DNA of 64,000 bases from Gemmataceae bacterium (lineage in GTDB: Bacteria; Planctomycetota; Planctomycetia; Gemmatales; Gemmataceae). The stretch is taken from assembly GCA_025055795.1 (NCBI GenBank), contig JANWVV010000004.1:62001-126000 (forward strand), read 5' to 3'. Numbering within the stretch: the stretch's first letter is position 1; every line of letters starts with the position of its first letter. The notes below the pieces were generated by a model. The model was not told the DNA's origin. It ran no database searches and saw only the letters and a list, made by a program, of their open reading frames with translations. Below are positions 56,277 to 64,000 of this stretch, piece after piece. The position numbers were made by a program, and so were the translations under genes.

Positions 56277-57413
56277 ATGGCCGAGAAAGACAAGCTGCGG
56301 GAAAACAAGGAACTGAAAAACGCCCTGGCAGCTATCGAGAAGGAGTTTGGCAAAGGGTCGATCATGTCGTTGGGCGACATGACAGCCCAGGATGTGGAGG
56401 GCATCTCCACGGGTTCGCTGTCGCTGGACATCGCCTTGGGAGGCAAGGGGCTGCCGCGGGGCCGGGTCATTGAAATATTCGGTGCCGAGTCCAGCGGCAA
56501 GACGACCATCGCCTTGCATGCAGTGGCCAACGCTCAAAAACAAGGTGGCGTAGCCGCCTACATCGACGCCGAGCATGCTCTTGATCCCAGTTGGGCCAAG
56601 CGGATTGGCGTGGACCTGGATGCTTTACTAGTGTCGCAGCCAAGCTACGGCGAAGAAGCGTTACGGATCGCCGAAATGCTCATCCGTTCCAACGCGGTGG
56701 ACATCATCGTGGTCGACTCTGTGGCCGCCCTCGTGCCCAAAAGCGAAATTCAGGAAGGGGAAATCGGAGACTCGAAGGTCGGCTTGCAGGCCCGTTTGAT
56801 GAGCCAGGCCATGCGCATGCTGACGCCGATCATCAACAAGAGCCGGACTTGTCTGGTGTTTATCAACCAGATTCGTCAGAAAATCGGCGTGATGTACGGG
56901 GACCCGAATACCACCCCCGGTGGCCTGGCTTTGAAGTTTTACGCCAGTGTGCGTCTGGAGGTGAAGCGTGTATCCACGATCAAGGCGGACGACGAGGCGA
57001 TCGGGGCCGAAACGCGGGTCCGCGTGGTCAAAAATAAAGTGGCTCCGCCGTTCCGTACCGCCGAATTCGAAATCCTGTTCGATCGTGGTATCGATTCGCT
57101 GGGCGATCTGTTCCGCCTGGCGGTGGCCGAGGAGATAATCGGCAAAAGCGGTGCCCACTTCAGCTACAAGGGGGAACGCCTGGGGCACGGTAAAGAAGCG
57201 GCCCTGCAGTTTTTGCGGGAGCGGCCGGAACTGTGCGAGGAGATCCGTCAGAGCGTGCTGAACAAGCACCGGCCACGGAGCTTGGAAGACGAGCAAATGG
57301 CCCTGGAGGCCGAACGCGAGGAAGCAGAGGCCAAGGCCGCCCTGGAAGCCCTCGAGCAGGAAGCGGAAGAACCCAAGCGGCGAGGCCGATCGCGAGCCAC
57401 GGTCGAAAACTGA
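56277..57413 (+). CDS. recA: Recombinase A
   Basis: This 378-residue RecA is the DNA strand-exchange and SOS-coprotease ATPase. Seen: Walker [30 protein letters not shown], Walker [13 protein letters not shown], loops L1 and L2 around [15 protein letters not shown] and [21 protein letters not shown], and a highly charged C-terminal tail ([20 protein letters not shown]) slightly longer than the E. coli one. The start at 56277 with AAGGGGGAAACC is preferred over the longer frame. Neighbours are not recombination genes. Confidence 0.98.
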   Translation: MAEKDKLRENKELKNALAAIEKEFGKGSIMSLGDMTAQDVEGISTGSLSLDIALGGKGLPRGRVIEIFGAESSGKTTIALHAVANAQKQGGVAAYIDAEHALDPSWAKRIGVDLDALLVSQPSYGEEALRIAEMLIRSNAVDIIVVDSVAALVPKSEIQEGEIGDSKVGLQARLMSQAMRMLTPIINKSRTCLVFINQIRQKIGVMYGDPNTTPGGLALKFYASVRLEVKRVSTIKADDEAIGAETRVRVVKNKVAPPFRTAEFEILFDRGIDSLGDLFRLAVAEEIIGKSGAHFSYKGERLGHGKEAALQFLRERPELCEEIRQSVLNKHRPRSLEDEQMALEAEREEAEAKAALEALEQEAEEPKRRGRSRATVEN

Positions 57414-57650
57414 ATGACCGCTTCCCGCCACTCCACGGTTTGCTGTCATCACCCTCTCGGAGATTGCCGCCAGGCCGCCCGGTGCCCGGTTACCCGCCAA
57501 GCCCACCGGCTTGCCTGGCAGCTCCATCGCGCTGTCTTGGCTGGGAGGGGATAGGCAAAACCGTTGGCCCCAGGGTGATTGGGAATCTGCATTAAAGGCA
57601 TCAAGGGAGCAACCGAGCCAGACGTTCCACGCCCACGGAAGGGCTCAGCC

Positions 57651-59264
57651 ATGACGTTGCCGCAGCAGTTACAGCAGCAGGGACGTTGTCAGGTCGTGCG
57701 GTCGGACTGGTCCATTGCCTGGGGAGCACTCACCAACTGGCTGGCCTTCCTGGCCACGTTGCTGACGTCGTTTTTCCTGGCACCTTACCTGTTGGAGCGG
57801 CTCGGACCGTCCCGCTACGGCGTCTGGTGCATCGTCGAAGCTGTTCTGGCTTATTTCACCCTGTTCGATCTGGGTATCGCGGCTTGCTTGGTCCGTTATG
57901 TGGCCCGCTACCACACCCTAGCCGATCTGCCACTGTTGAACCGGTATGCTGCCTCGGCCTTTTGGTTGTATAGCCTGCTGGCCCTGGTGGTGCTGGCCAT
58001 CAGCATCCCCCTCAGCTACAAAGTGGCAACGCCCCTGGAACAACGGCTGGACACCACCGACCGGGTAACGCCTTTCATGCTGTTGCTGCTGATTCAGTTT
58101 GCTGCCGGCCTGCCTTTAAGTGTTTTTCCCACCTTGCTGGATGGCTTGCAACTGTTTGGTTGGAAAAGTCTGGTCCGCTTGTTTGCCCTGGCCGGACGTA
58201 TCAGCGGAATCGTCCTGGTGATGGAAATGCAACCAGGATTGCTCGGCCTGGCTTTGGTCCTGAGTATCACGCAACTGGCAGAACACCTGCTGATGTTCGT
58301 GGTGGTCCGTTGGCAGTTGCCCGGATTGTCCCTGTCGTGGCATTGGCTGGATCGAGCTGCATTGCGAGAGATACGCCATTACAGTCGCGATGCCTTTGTG
58401 GCGATGGTGGCAGGTCGGCTGAGCGGTCAGAGCGGACCGTTATTGGCCGGCTGGTTACTCTCACCGATGGCTGCGGCAACCTACGCCTTGGCCAGTCGCC
58501 TGATCGACATGGGCAAAAACCTGCTCCGATCCGCGACCACTACCCTGGCGCCTGCCATCAGTCAGCGGGAAGCGATAGCCGATCACCACGGCCTGCACCA
58601 ACTGTTTGTGGGTGCTACGCGGACGGTGCTATATCTGGTGCTGCCGATCCATCTGGGAATAGTTTTTTTCGGCCGGCCGTTTCTGCTGCGCTGGCTCGGC
58701 TCCGACGAACTGGCTTGCCAATGCTACCCACTTGCGGTGATTTTGTCGCTGACGCTTACCTTAGGCGTAGCCCAGTCAGTGGCAGCGCGGATACTGTATG
58801 GACTGGGCCAATTGCGTACCTTTTCCCGGCTGGCCTTGCTGGAAGGAGTTGTCGTACTAGGGACCGGATACGTTCTGGTGCAGCTAGGGGGATTACCCGG
58901 GCTGGCTCTGGCGGTAGCCGGACCCAACGTGCTGTTCTGCCTGTGGACGATAACGGCGGCCTGCCGCTGGACGCACACCCGCCTGGCCGACTACGGACGC
59001 AGAGGTTGTCTACGACCGTTGCTAGTAGCAACGGTACCACTGCTGATCTGGTGGAGCCTGACGCCGGTATTGCCCCAATGGACGTCGCTATTGCTCACAG
59101 CAGCTCTGGGCCTGATCCCGTATGCAGCTTTGGTTCTGGTCGTAGAAGATGCCATACGGCAGCTTGTTTGCGACAGGGTACGACGTGGACTGCAGCGTCT
59201 GCTGGTCAAGTCCTCGCCTCCGCAACAATCCCCCGGCTTGGCGACGGAACCACTAAGACGTTAG
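57651..59264 (+). CDS. Polysaccharide flippase-type membrane protein
   Basis: This 537-residue protein has about twelve to fourteen hydrophobic segments. The N-terminal part (WGALTNWLAFLATLLTSFFLAPYLLERLGPSRYGVWCIVEAVLAYF) and SAFWLYSLLAL fit the Wzx/MATE-type lipid-linked oligosaccharide exporter family, as does the second half with LVAGRLSGQSGPLLAGWLL-type sequence. It would move polysaccharide precursors across the inner membrane. The start is taken at the ATG at 57651; the upstream 24 codons look unrelated. No glycosyltransferase gene is adjacent. Confidence 0.8.
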   Translation: MTLPQQLQQQGRCQVVRSDWSIAWGALTNWLAFLATLLTSFFLAPYLLERLGPSRYGVWCIVEAVLAYFTLFDLGIAACLVRYVARYHTLADLPLLNRYAASAFWLYSLLALVVLAISIPLSYKVATPLEQRLDTTDRVTPFMLLLLIQFAAGLPLSVFPTLLDGLQLFGWKSLVRLFALAGRISGIVLVMEMQPGLLGLALVLSITQLAEHLLMFVVVRWQLPGLSLSWHWLDRAALREIRHYSRDAFVAMVAGRLSGQSGPLLAGWLLSPMAAATYALASRLIDMGKNLLRSATTTLAPAISQREAIADHHGLHQLFVGATRTVLYLVLPIHLGIVFFGRPFLLRWLGSDELACQCYPLAVILSLTLTLGVAQSVAARILYGLGQLRTFSRLALLEGVVVLGTGYVLVQLGGLPGLALAVAGPNVLFCLWTITAACRWTHTRLADYGRRGCLRPLLVATVPLLIWWSLTPVLPQWTSLLLTAALGLIPYAALVLVVEDAIRQLVCDRVRRGLQRLLVKSSPPQQSPGLATEPLRR

Positions 59265-59370
59265 TCCGGAGTCCAGCGAGTTGTCAATGCAAAGGTCCGT
59301 GTTCCCCTGCTTTTCCAAAGCCGAGGCGGTGCCCGTGTTGCATCGTAGCTTATCTATTCCCCGCTGCTCC

Positions 59371-59679
59371 TCAACTCATATTTGGCAGAACGGTTCGCCT
59401 GCGAGCGGGATCACCATCAGGACGTTCCCCTGCGGGCGGTGAAGCAAGGGGGTGCATTTCCCTCGATGCGTCGCCATCCTGCCCGTCTGCGGATGAAACA
59501 GGGGAAGCCGCCGCTGAGGCAACAGCACCGGCTGTCAGAGGCGGGGCCGTGCCCGACGCGGGAACCGTCAATGGTCCATGACACCCCTTACAGATCAACG
59601 GCAAACCCGCCAGAGCCTCCAGCACCTCGTATGCCCGCCCGCAAGTGGGACACCGAAAACGGATAACCCCAGCACCCAT
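59371..59679 (-). CDS. Small zinc-ribbon protein
   Basis: This is a 102-residue protein with two CxxC knuckles: FRCPTCGRAYEVLEALAG and LICKGCHGPLTVP. The rest is Ala/Pro/Ser-rich and of low complexity. Such small zinc-ribbon proteins are common in planctomycetes. The ATG at 59679 is used; a GTG six bases upstream is possible and no Shine-Dalgarno decides between them. Partner and role are unknown. Confidence 0.65.
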   Translation of the reverse strand: MGAGVIRFRCPTCGRAYEVLEALAGLPLICKGCHGPLTVPASGTAPPLTAGAVASAAASPVSSADGQDGDASREMHPLASPPAGERPDGDPARRRTVLPNMS

Positions 59680-59768
59680 AATCACACCAACTCGGGTTTA
59701 CTCCTATCATCAGTTTAACGTCTCGCTATGACCGCCCGCGATGGAAACAAAATTTCACAAAATTTCTA

Positions 59769-59798
59769 TTGGTCAAGTCTCGACTGTTTTTGTATAAT
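59769..59798 (+). promoter_or_regulatory. Promoter of the ParB-like gene
   Basis: TTGGTC (59769-59774) and a perfect TATAAT (59793-59798) with 18-base spacing lie in an AT-rich stretch. The start codon at 59839 is 40 bases after the -10 box. Confidence 0.45.
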
Positions 59799-59838
59799 TG
59801 TATATAAGTATACTGAAATATAAATGAGGGCGGAAACC

Positions 59839-60420
59839 ATGACCCACGTGCAAGTCCAAATGGAGATCCGTTATCTTCCTATCGATCAGTTGCGGGAAGC
59901 CCCCTACAATCCTCGACGGGAGTTACCTCCCAGCTCGCCCGCCTATCGTCGCCTGCGACGCAGTCTGCTCAGCTTTGGGCTGGTGGAGCCTTTGATCTGG
60001 AACGAGAACACAGGGTACGTTGTGGGAGGGCACTTCCGCTTGCGTATTCTGAAAGAACTTGGTGTCCAGCTCGTGCCTGTCTCGGTGGTGCGGCTGTCGC
60101 CGGAACGGGAAAAGGCCCTCAACGTGGTGTTAAACAACGCGGAAGCGCAAGGGCAGTTCGACCGGCGGCGGTTGCTCCGTCTGCTACGCGAACTGGAACC
60201 ACTGGCCGAGATGGAGTTGACCGGTTTTACGTCGCAGACATTGCGTGAGTTGGAATGGCAACCCCAGCCGCTGGAGCTGGTAACGGTGGCGACATCGCCG
60301 GACGCAGTTGAGCTGACGGTGCAGATTCCCCGGGCGGTGTGGGATCAGGTAGCCCCGGAAATCGACAAGCTGGTTCAGCGGTATGATCTGCGTTGCCACG
60401 TGCGTTTCCCGGAGGGTTGA
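59839..60420 (+). CDS. ParB-like nuclease-domain protein (orphan)
   Basis: This is a 193-residue protein. The N-terminal 90 residues match the ParB/Spo0J N-terminal domain: YLPIDQLREAPYNPRRE, SLLSFGLVEPLIWNENTGYVVGGHFRLRILKELG, then NVVLNNAEAQGQFD. There is no helix-turn-helix domain and no parA next to it, so it is not a standard partitioning protein. Single-domain members often sit near phage or methylase genes; none is seen here. GAGGGCGG precedes the ATG. Confidence 0.85.
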   Translation: MTHVQVQMEIRYLPIDQLREAPYNPRRELPPSSPAYRRLRRSLLSFGLVEPLIWNENTGYVVGGHFRLRILKELGVQLVPVSVVRLSPEREKALNVVLNNAEAQGQFDRRRLLRLLRELEPLAEMELTGFTSQTLRELEWQPQPLELVTVATSPDAVELTVQIPRAVWDQVAPEIDKLVQRYDLRCHVRFPEG

Positions 60421-60485
60421 GCTTGGAATGCGGCAGCCGACGAAGCGTGGCGGCGGTGTCCGGCTGGTGTGCAAAGGCTCTCAAT

Positions 60486-61865
60486 TTATGGATGGCGGGC
60501 GAAGAAGGTCAATCCTTGGCGGGGCGTAGGACCTAGGTGTCCAAGCAGGTTACAGCCGAAGGCCTGCAGGATGCGGCAGATGGTCTGTCCCTCGGTCGGA
60601 TCGCGGCAATCGCACAGATGGCGGCCCTGATCGGCAACGTAGCAGCGGTTGCCCTGGGTCGTCACGACGCGTAAACCGGCCGGATCGAATTGGCGCACCT
60701 GCACATACAGCGGCAACCGGTCGGCCACCTGTTGCTGGCGGAACAGCAGCGTCAGGGAACCATAGCGGGCCACCGCCGTAATCTGGGCTTGTTGCAGCAG
60801 GCGGAGGGCCTCAGCCGCGCTATTTTCCGCAGGGCCAAAGCTGCCAAGCACCACATCGTCATCGGTAACGATCTGCCATTGCCCGCCGCGTTTACGCAGG
60901 GTTAACGTGCGTGGATCGAAGTGATAGACCAGCCCGACGTAGCCGAGCCCCGGCACGGCCAGGCCCACCGGATTGAGAGCTTCGCTTTGTAACTGCAAGT
61001 GATGGCGACGGATCGGCTCTGGCAGTGTGTCCACGGCGTCATCCATGGCGGCAAACAAGCAGCGAAAAACCGGTCGACGCTGCCCCACTATACCCAGTCG
61101 GTTCAGTCCATGCCGGCGTATGGCCCGCAGGGCCTGTTCGGCAGCCGCTGCTTGATCAGCGCAATTGATCAGCAGGTTGTGGTCATCACGCACTACCCAC
61201 ACGCCGCGAATCTCTTCCACCCGTACGGATTTCAGGTCGATGGGCACGATGGTCTGAAAGCCGAGCCCCTGCATCAGGGGCCGATCAGAGGAGAGGGTCC
61301 GGCTATTGGCGAGCTGTCCGTCGGGACCAGTAACCAACCCCGGGGAACCGGGGAGGACCCGAGCCGGCATCAGGGGCGGTAGCCCGTTGACTAGTCCGTA
61401 TTCCACCAGGGGACGGGGAGTGCCGATGCTGAACCATTCGGTGGGCCGCTGGTCACGCAAGGCGGCGAAAACGGCCCGGGCCGCCATTTCGTCGGGACCA
61501 AAGTCCCGGAACAGACGCGGGCCATGCCAGAGCTGCCAAGAAGGCGTGTCCGTGCCGACGCCCAACCGCTTTAAAGTCAAATCGGTCACCCGCAACGGGA
61601 CTCGCTCAACACCCACGGGGACCGCCCCATCGGCAGACATATTACCTGTGGGTGCTGCAGTTGCTGATGAAGGCGGTGCTGCCGGGAGCGTGCCCCCCGC
61701 CACTGCTGGAGTCCCCTGAGGAGCCAACGGTCCGATTCCCGGGGGGGCGGTGCCCCCTACTCCAAGTCGAACGGGAAGAGCACCCGGCACAGGCGTCTGC
61801 GACCATCCCGGCACCGTCAGTAGCAGGCTAACGAATAGCCCGATCATCCGAAAACGCCGTTTCAT
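60486..61865 (-). CDS. Exported protein of unknown function
   Basis: This is a 459-residue protein. The start at 61865 (GAGGAACG upstream) gives MKRRFRMIGLFVSLLLTVPG, a signal peptide ending near SQTP, then a long Pro/Ala/Gly-rich linker. The folded part contains WQLWHGPRLFRDFGPDEMAARAVFAAL and several repeated beta-rich segments. I do not recognise the family. The longer upstream frame to 61910 is rejected. Confidence 0.6.
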   Translation of the reverse strand: MKRRFRMIGLFVSLLLTVPGWSQTPVPGALPVRLGVGGTAPPGIGPLAPQGTPAVAGGTLPAAPPSSATAAPTGNMSADGAVPVGVERVPLRVTDLTLKRLGVGTDTPSWQLWHGPRLFRDFGPDEMAARAVFAALRDQRPTEWFSIGTPRPLVEYGLVNGLPPLMPARVLPGSPGLVTGPDGQLANSRTLSSDRPLMQGLGFQTIVPIDLKSVRVEEIRGVWVVRDDHNLLINCADQAAAAEQALRAIRRHGLNRLGIVGQRRPVFRCLFAAMDDAVDTLPEPIRRHHLQLQSEALNPVGLAVPGLGYVGLVYHFDPRTLTLRKRGGQWQIVTDDDVVLGSFGPAENSAAEALRLLQQAQITAVARYGSLTLLFRQQQVADRLPLYVQVRQFDPAGLRVVTTQGNRCYVADQGRHLCDCRDPTEGQTICRILQAFGCNLLGHLGPTPRQGLTFFARHP

Positions 61866-62377
61866 ACTTCGTTCCTCGTCTTCCCGGGGGCGTCCACAAG
61901 GAAGACCCATAACAGCAGCAGTCGATGCTGTCAGCAGCAGTTGAACCGGTAGCCTTTCGATCCTGGATGGAGTGCTGCCAAGCGGGGACCTTATCCGTTA
62001 GGCCGTTTAAGGACATAACAAGGAGGTCGAACGCGGCAACTTTCGTCGATTTTCGGCGATAACCCTTACGAAGAATTGCTATCGGCAAGAAAATCAGAAA
62101 CCCCCTGAACGGCTCTAGGACTTGGGGGATAAATTAGATAGACGGGTTGTACAACTTTTGCCATGAGCTTGGCGATAGTGACCGGTTAGCTGGAATTTGA
62201 CATTGGACATTTAGCGGGACAGATTATAGTAATAACAAGTTACCTCTCCCCCTCGCGAAATTGGGCTTGGCAAGAGAGCGGTCGATCCGTTAGAAGATAG
62301 AATCAGACCTCTCCACCGCAGGAAGCGGTCACTTCCTACAACCGGAGGGAACCTTTCAAGCATCCGGAGGGCACAAT
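61866..62377. other. Divergent intergenic region
   Basis: These 512 bases lie between two divergently read genes for exported proteins. A possible promoter for the right-hand gene combines TTGACA (62197-62202) with TATAGT (62225-62230), but the spacing of 22 is too long, so confidence is low. There is nothing else of note. Confidence 0.3.
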
Positions 62378-63352
62378 ATGCCCCGTACGTGGCACAGGGC
62401 TGGGGTTGTTTGCGCCGTAACGATGGCAGCAGGGGTAGCCGTATGGAATATCGGCCAGGGCTGGGCCGCGCAGCCGCCGGCTGGCGGAACGGAAGGGAGC
62501 GGCAAGGCACCTGCTGCCGGCGTCGAGGTGGAGGTCCGATGCTGTGACAATAGTGTCCTACGGGTGCGCTTGCTAGAGGATAAACTGGAGCTGCAGACCC
62601 GCTACGGCACGCTGAGCATTCCGGCAGCGGACATCCGCCGCATCGAGTTTGCCCCCCGCATTCCGCCCGCTGATGCCGAGCGGATCGCCCTGGCCATTTC
62701 CCGCCTGGCTCATCCGGATTATCAGATCCGGGAACGGGCGTCGGCCGAGTTGCTCGGTTTCCGTGAACGGGCCTATCCGTTTCTGCTGCGAGCGATGAAA
62801 AGCGACAACCCCGAGGTCAGTCGCCGGGCGGAAGAGGCTGTGCGGGCCATTCAAAGCCAGGTACCTGCTGCCTGGCTGGAAAGCCGCGAATATGACGTGA
62901 TCCAGACCGACGACTGCAAGATCACCGGACGGCTCACCACTTCGGCCTTACGCGTGCACACGGCTCAGTTCGGGGAACAACTGCTGCGTCTGTCAGACGT
63001 ACGGGTGCTCAGTGCCGGTGGCGGCTCCACAGAACTGACCACAGCTCCGCCGGCCCCCTCGAATCTGATGGCCTTCCAGCATCAGTTCGGCAAAGAACTA
63101 AGCTACACCCTGACCGGCTATACGCCGGGCACCGGCCAGGCCAACGTATGGGGTACGGACGTTTACACCCTTGATTCGCACTTGGCAGCGGCCGCTGTCC
63201 ACGCCGGTGTGGTCCAACCGGGTAAAACAACCGTGGTTCATGTCCGCATCGTGCAGTCGCCGCCCCAGTTCATTGCCAGCTACCGCAACGGTATCAACAG
63301 CACGGCGTATGGCCACTATCCAGCTGGGGCCTACGAATTCGTCCGCAAGTAA
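62378..63352 (+). CDS. Exported protein with HEAT-like and LCCL domains
   Basis: This is a 324-residue protein. Signal peptide: MPRTWHRAGVVCAVTMAAGV. Residues about 50-85 look beta-rich. A HEAT-like stretch (about 102-160) has HPDYQIRERASAELLGFRERAYPFLLRAM. The C-terminal 90 residues fit an LCCL domain: TGYTPGTGQANVWGTDVYTL, AAVHAGVVQPGKT and IASYRNGINSTAYGHYPAG. LCCL modules are mostly known from eukaryotic extracellular proteins and occur in planctomycetes. The ligand is unknown. Confidence 0.75.
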   Translation: MPRTWHRAGVVCAVTMAAGVAVWNIGQGWAAQPPAGGTEGSGKAPAAGVEVEVRCCDNSVLRVRLLEDKLELQTRYGTLSIPAADIRRIEFAPRIPPADAERIALAISRLAHPDYQIRERASAELLGFRERAYPFLLRAMKSDNPEVSRRAEEAVRAIQSQVPAAWLESREYDVIQTDDCKITGRLTTSALRVHTAQFGEQLLRLSDVRVLSAGGGSTELTTAPPAPSNLMAFQHQFGKELSYTLTGYTPGTGQANVWGTDVYTLDSHLAAAAVHAGVVQPGKTTVVHVRIVQSPPQFIASYRNGINSTAYGHYPAGAYEFVRK

Positions 63353-63466
63353 CGGCACTTGCCCCGGCCTGATTTCCCTGTTTCGCAGATTTATTGTCAT
63401 TCGGTCAGCCTGCGAAAAGGGACGGCAAAAGGCGATATTCTGCCTGTCGGTGGTATCCCCGCTGCG

Positions 63467-64000
63467 TCAGGGACGCAGTTCGTTGAGGGTGTAGTAAGCC
63501 TCGGGGTGGAGAACTGTTTGACCGTCGGCATTGCGGATGCCTTGCAGGCGGATTTCGTACACCCGGCCCTTGCGTAACCCTTGGACAGGCACCGACAAGG
63601 TGCGGCGATCGGCCGAAAGACGTAACAGCCCGGTTTTTTCCGCCCGTGTATCGATTTCCGGACAGCCATAGGCGCTGTGGTAGATATAGGTGAAGGAGCT
63701 GACAGTGACGGGGTGGCGGTTGGACTGGGGATCCAGGCTAGTGGGATCGAGCGGCTGGGTAAAGACCAAGTCGAAGCCCTGCGGCGTCAAGGTCACATGG
63801 TGGATTTCGAAGGGGAGTTTGCCCGTATAGACGAGGCGTTGCAGGCCGTACGGTTTACCCCCAAGAGAGCCCCAACCGCGATTGGTCTGACCGATGAACA
63901 AGCTACCGTCAGGGGCAAAGCAGAGGCGATTTACCCCGCATTGCAAGCCGGCCCGGAAGGGGAAGCACGCCCCTTGGTAGACGCCGTTGACCTTTTCGAG
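63467..64000 (-). CDS. C-terminal part of a beta-propeller/dehydrogenase-like protein (partial)
   Basis: The frame is open to the window's right edge, so the N-terminus is missing; about 177 residues are visible. Seen: GVYQGACFPFRAGLQCGVNRLCFAPDGSLFIGQTNRGWGS, a propeller blade with DGSLF and the conserved GQTNRGWGS that is typical of planctomycete sugar-dehydrogenase-like proteins with fused cytochrome domains, then TLTPQGFDLVFTQPLDP and a beta-rich end domain. The enzyme role is not proven. Confidence 0.65.
   Translation of the reverse strand, partial: LEKVNGVYQGACFPFRAGLQCGVNRLCFAPDGSLFIGQTNRGWGSLGGKPYGLQRLVYTGKLPFEIHHVTLTPQGFDLVFTQPLDPTSLDPQSNRHPVTVSSFTYIYHSAYGCPEIDTRAEKTGLLRLSADRRTLSVPVQGLRKGRVYEIRLQGIRNADGQTVLHPEAYYTLNELRP

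Overview
The window comes from a planctomycete, most likely a Gemmataceae-type bacterium. Signs seen in the sequence are a TIGR02996 'IYADWLEE' protein, two DUF1559 pseudopilin-like proteins, a DUF1501 protein, a cysteine-rich YTV-motif wall protein, a surface protein opening with the planctomycete 'QLEDRTTPAG' signature, futalosine-pathway menaquinone genes (mqnA, mqnC) and methanopterin-linked C1 genes (fae, mtdB-like). Coding DNA is GC-rich, and several intergenic stretches are clearly AT-rich. I see no phage, insertion sequence, CRISPR array or integron. The only RNA gene found is an initiator tRNA-Met.

Layout: 1-6.1 kb holds a MoxR/DUF58 co-factor cluster (DUF4129 end, DUF4350, MoxR ATPase, DUF58, membrane protein) with ATGA start/stop overlaps. 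6.3-13.3 kb has a small membrane protein, a HAD hydrolase, a hybrid PAS histidine kinase, a PQQ-like beta-propeller, a small zinc-finger-like protein and a secreted peroxiredoxin. 13.9-25 kb has ligA, a sigma-like factor, a proline-rich lipoprotein with a dead phosphatase-like domain, an acyltransferase, a large Ig-repeat surface protein, dtd and an exported protein of unknown role. 25.4-29 kb is a same-strand set of four membrane-anchored coiled-coil proteins. 29.1-35.7 kb (minus) has mqnC-mqnA, the YTV protein, an HD-GYP-like remnant and metK. 36.2-38.4 kb has tRNA-fMet with a terminator, then mtdB-like and fae. 38.9-43.5 kb has DUF1501, small proteins, flavin reductase, Dabb and a lipoate ligase. 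44-51.7 kb has an apparently exported TPP enzyme, two tandem small paralogues, the candidate selenoprotein and an esterase/SMP-30 fusion. 52-59 kb has DUF1559, TIGR02996, DUF1559, recA and a flippase. 59.4-64 kb has a zinc ribbon, a ParB-like protein, two exported proteins (one with an LCCL domain) and the end of a beta-propeller-type protein.

The most striking observation is at 47102-48304. One reading frame with a strong ribosome-binding site is interrupted by a single in-frame TGA that turns a thioredoxin-like Cys-Glu-Pro-X into a potential CxxU (selenocysteine) site. Eighteen bases after that TGA is a perfect 7-bp stem with an AGGTG loop, the form expected of a bacterial SECIS. The same protein carries a CxxCH haem-c motif and two PDZ domains. 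Read this way it is a new type of exported redox selenoprotein. The window does not contain selA, selB, selC or selD, so this remains an inference to be tested.

Starts were often moved from the longest open frame to an internal ATG/GTG where a Shine-Dalgarno sequence, an ATGA overlap or the conserved N-terminus favoured it. Function calls are from motif recognition only; no database search was run.
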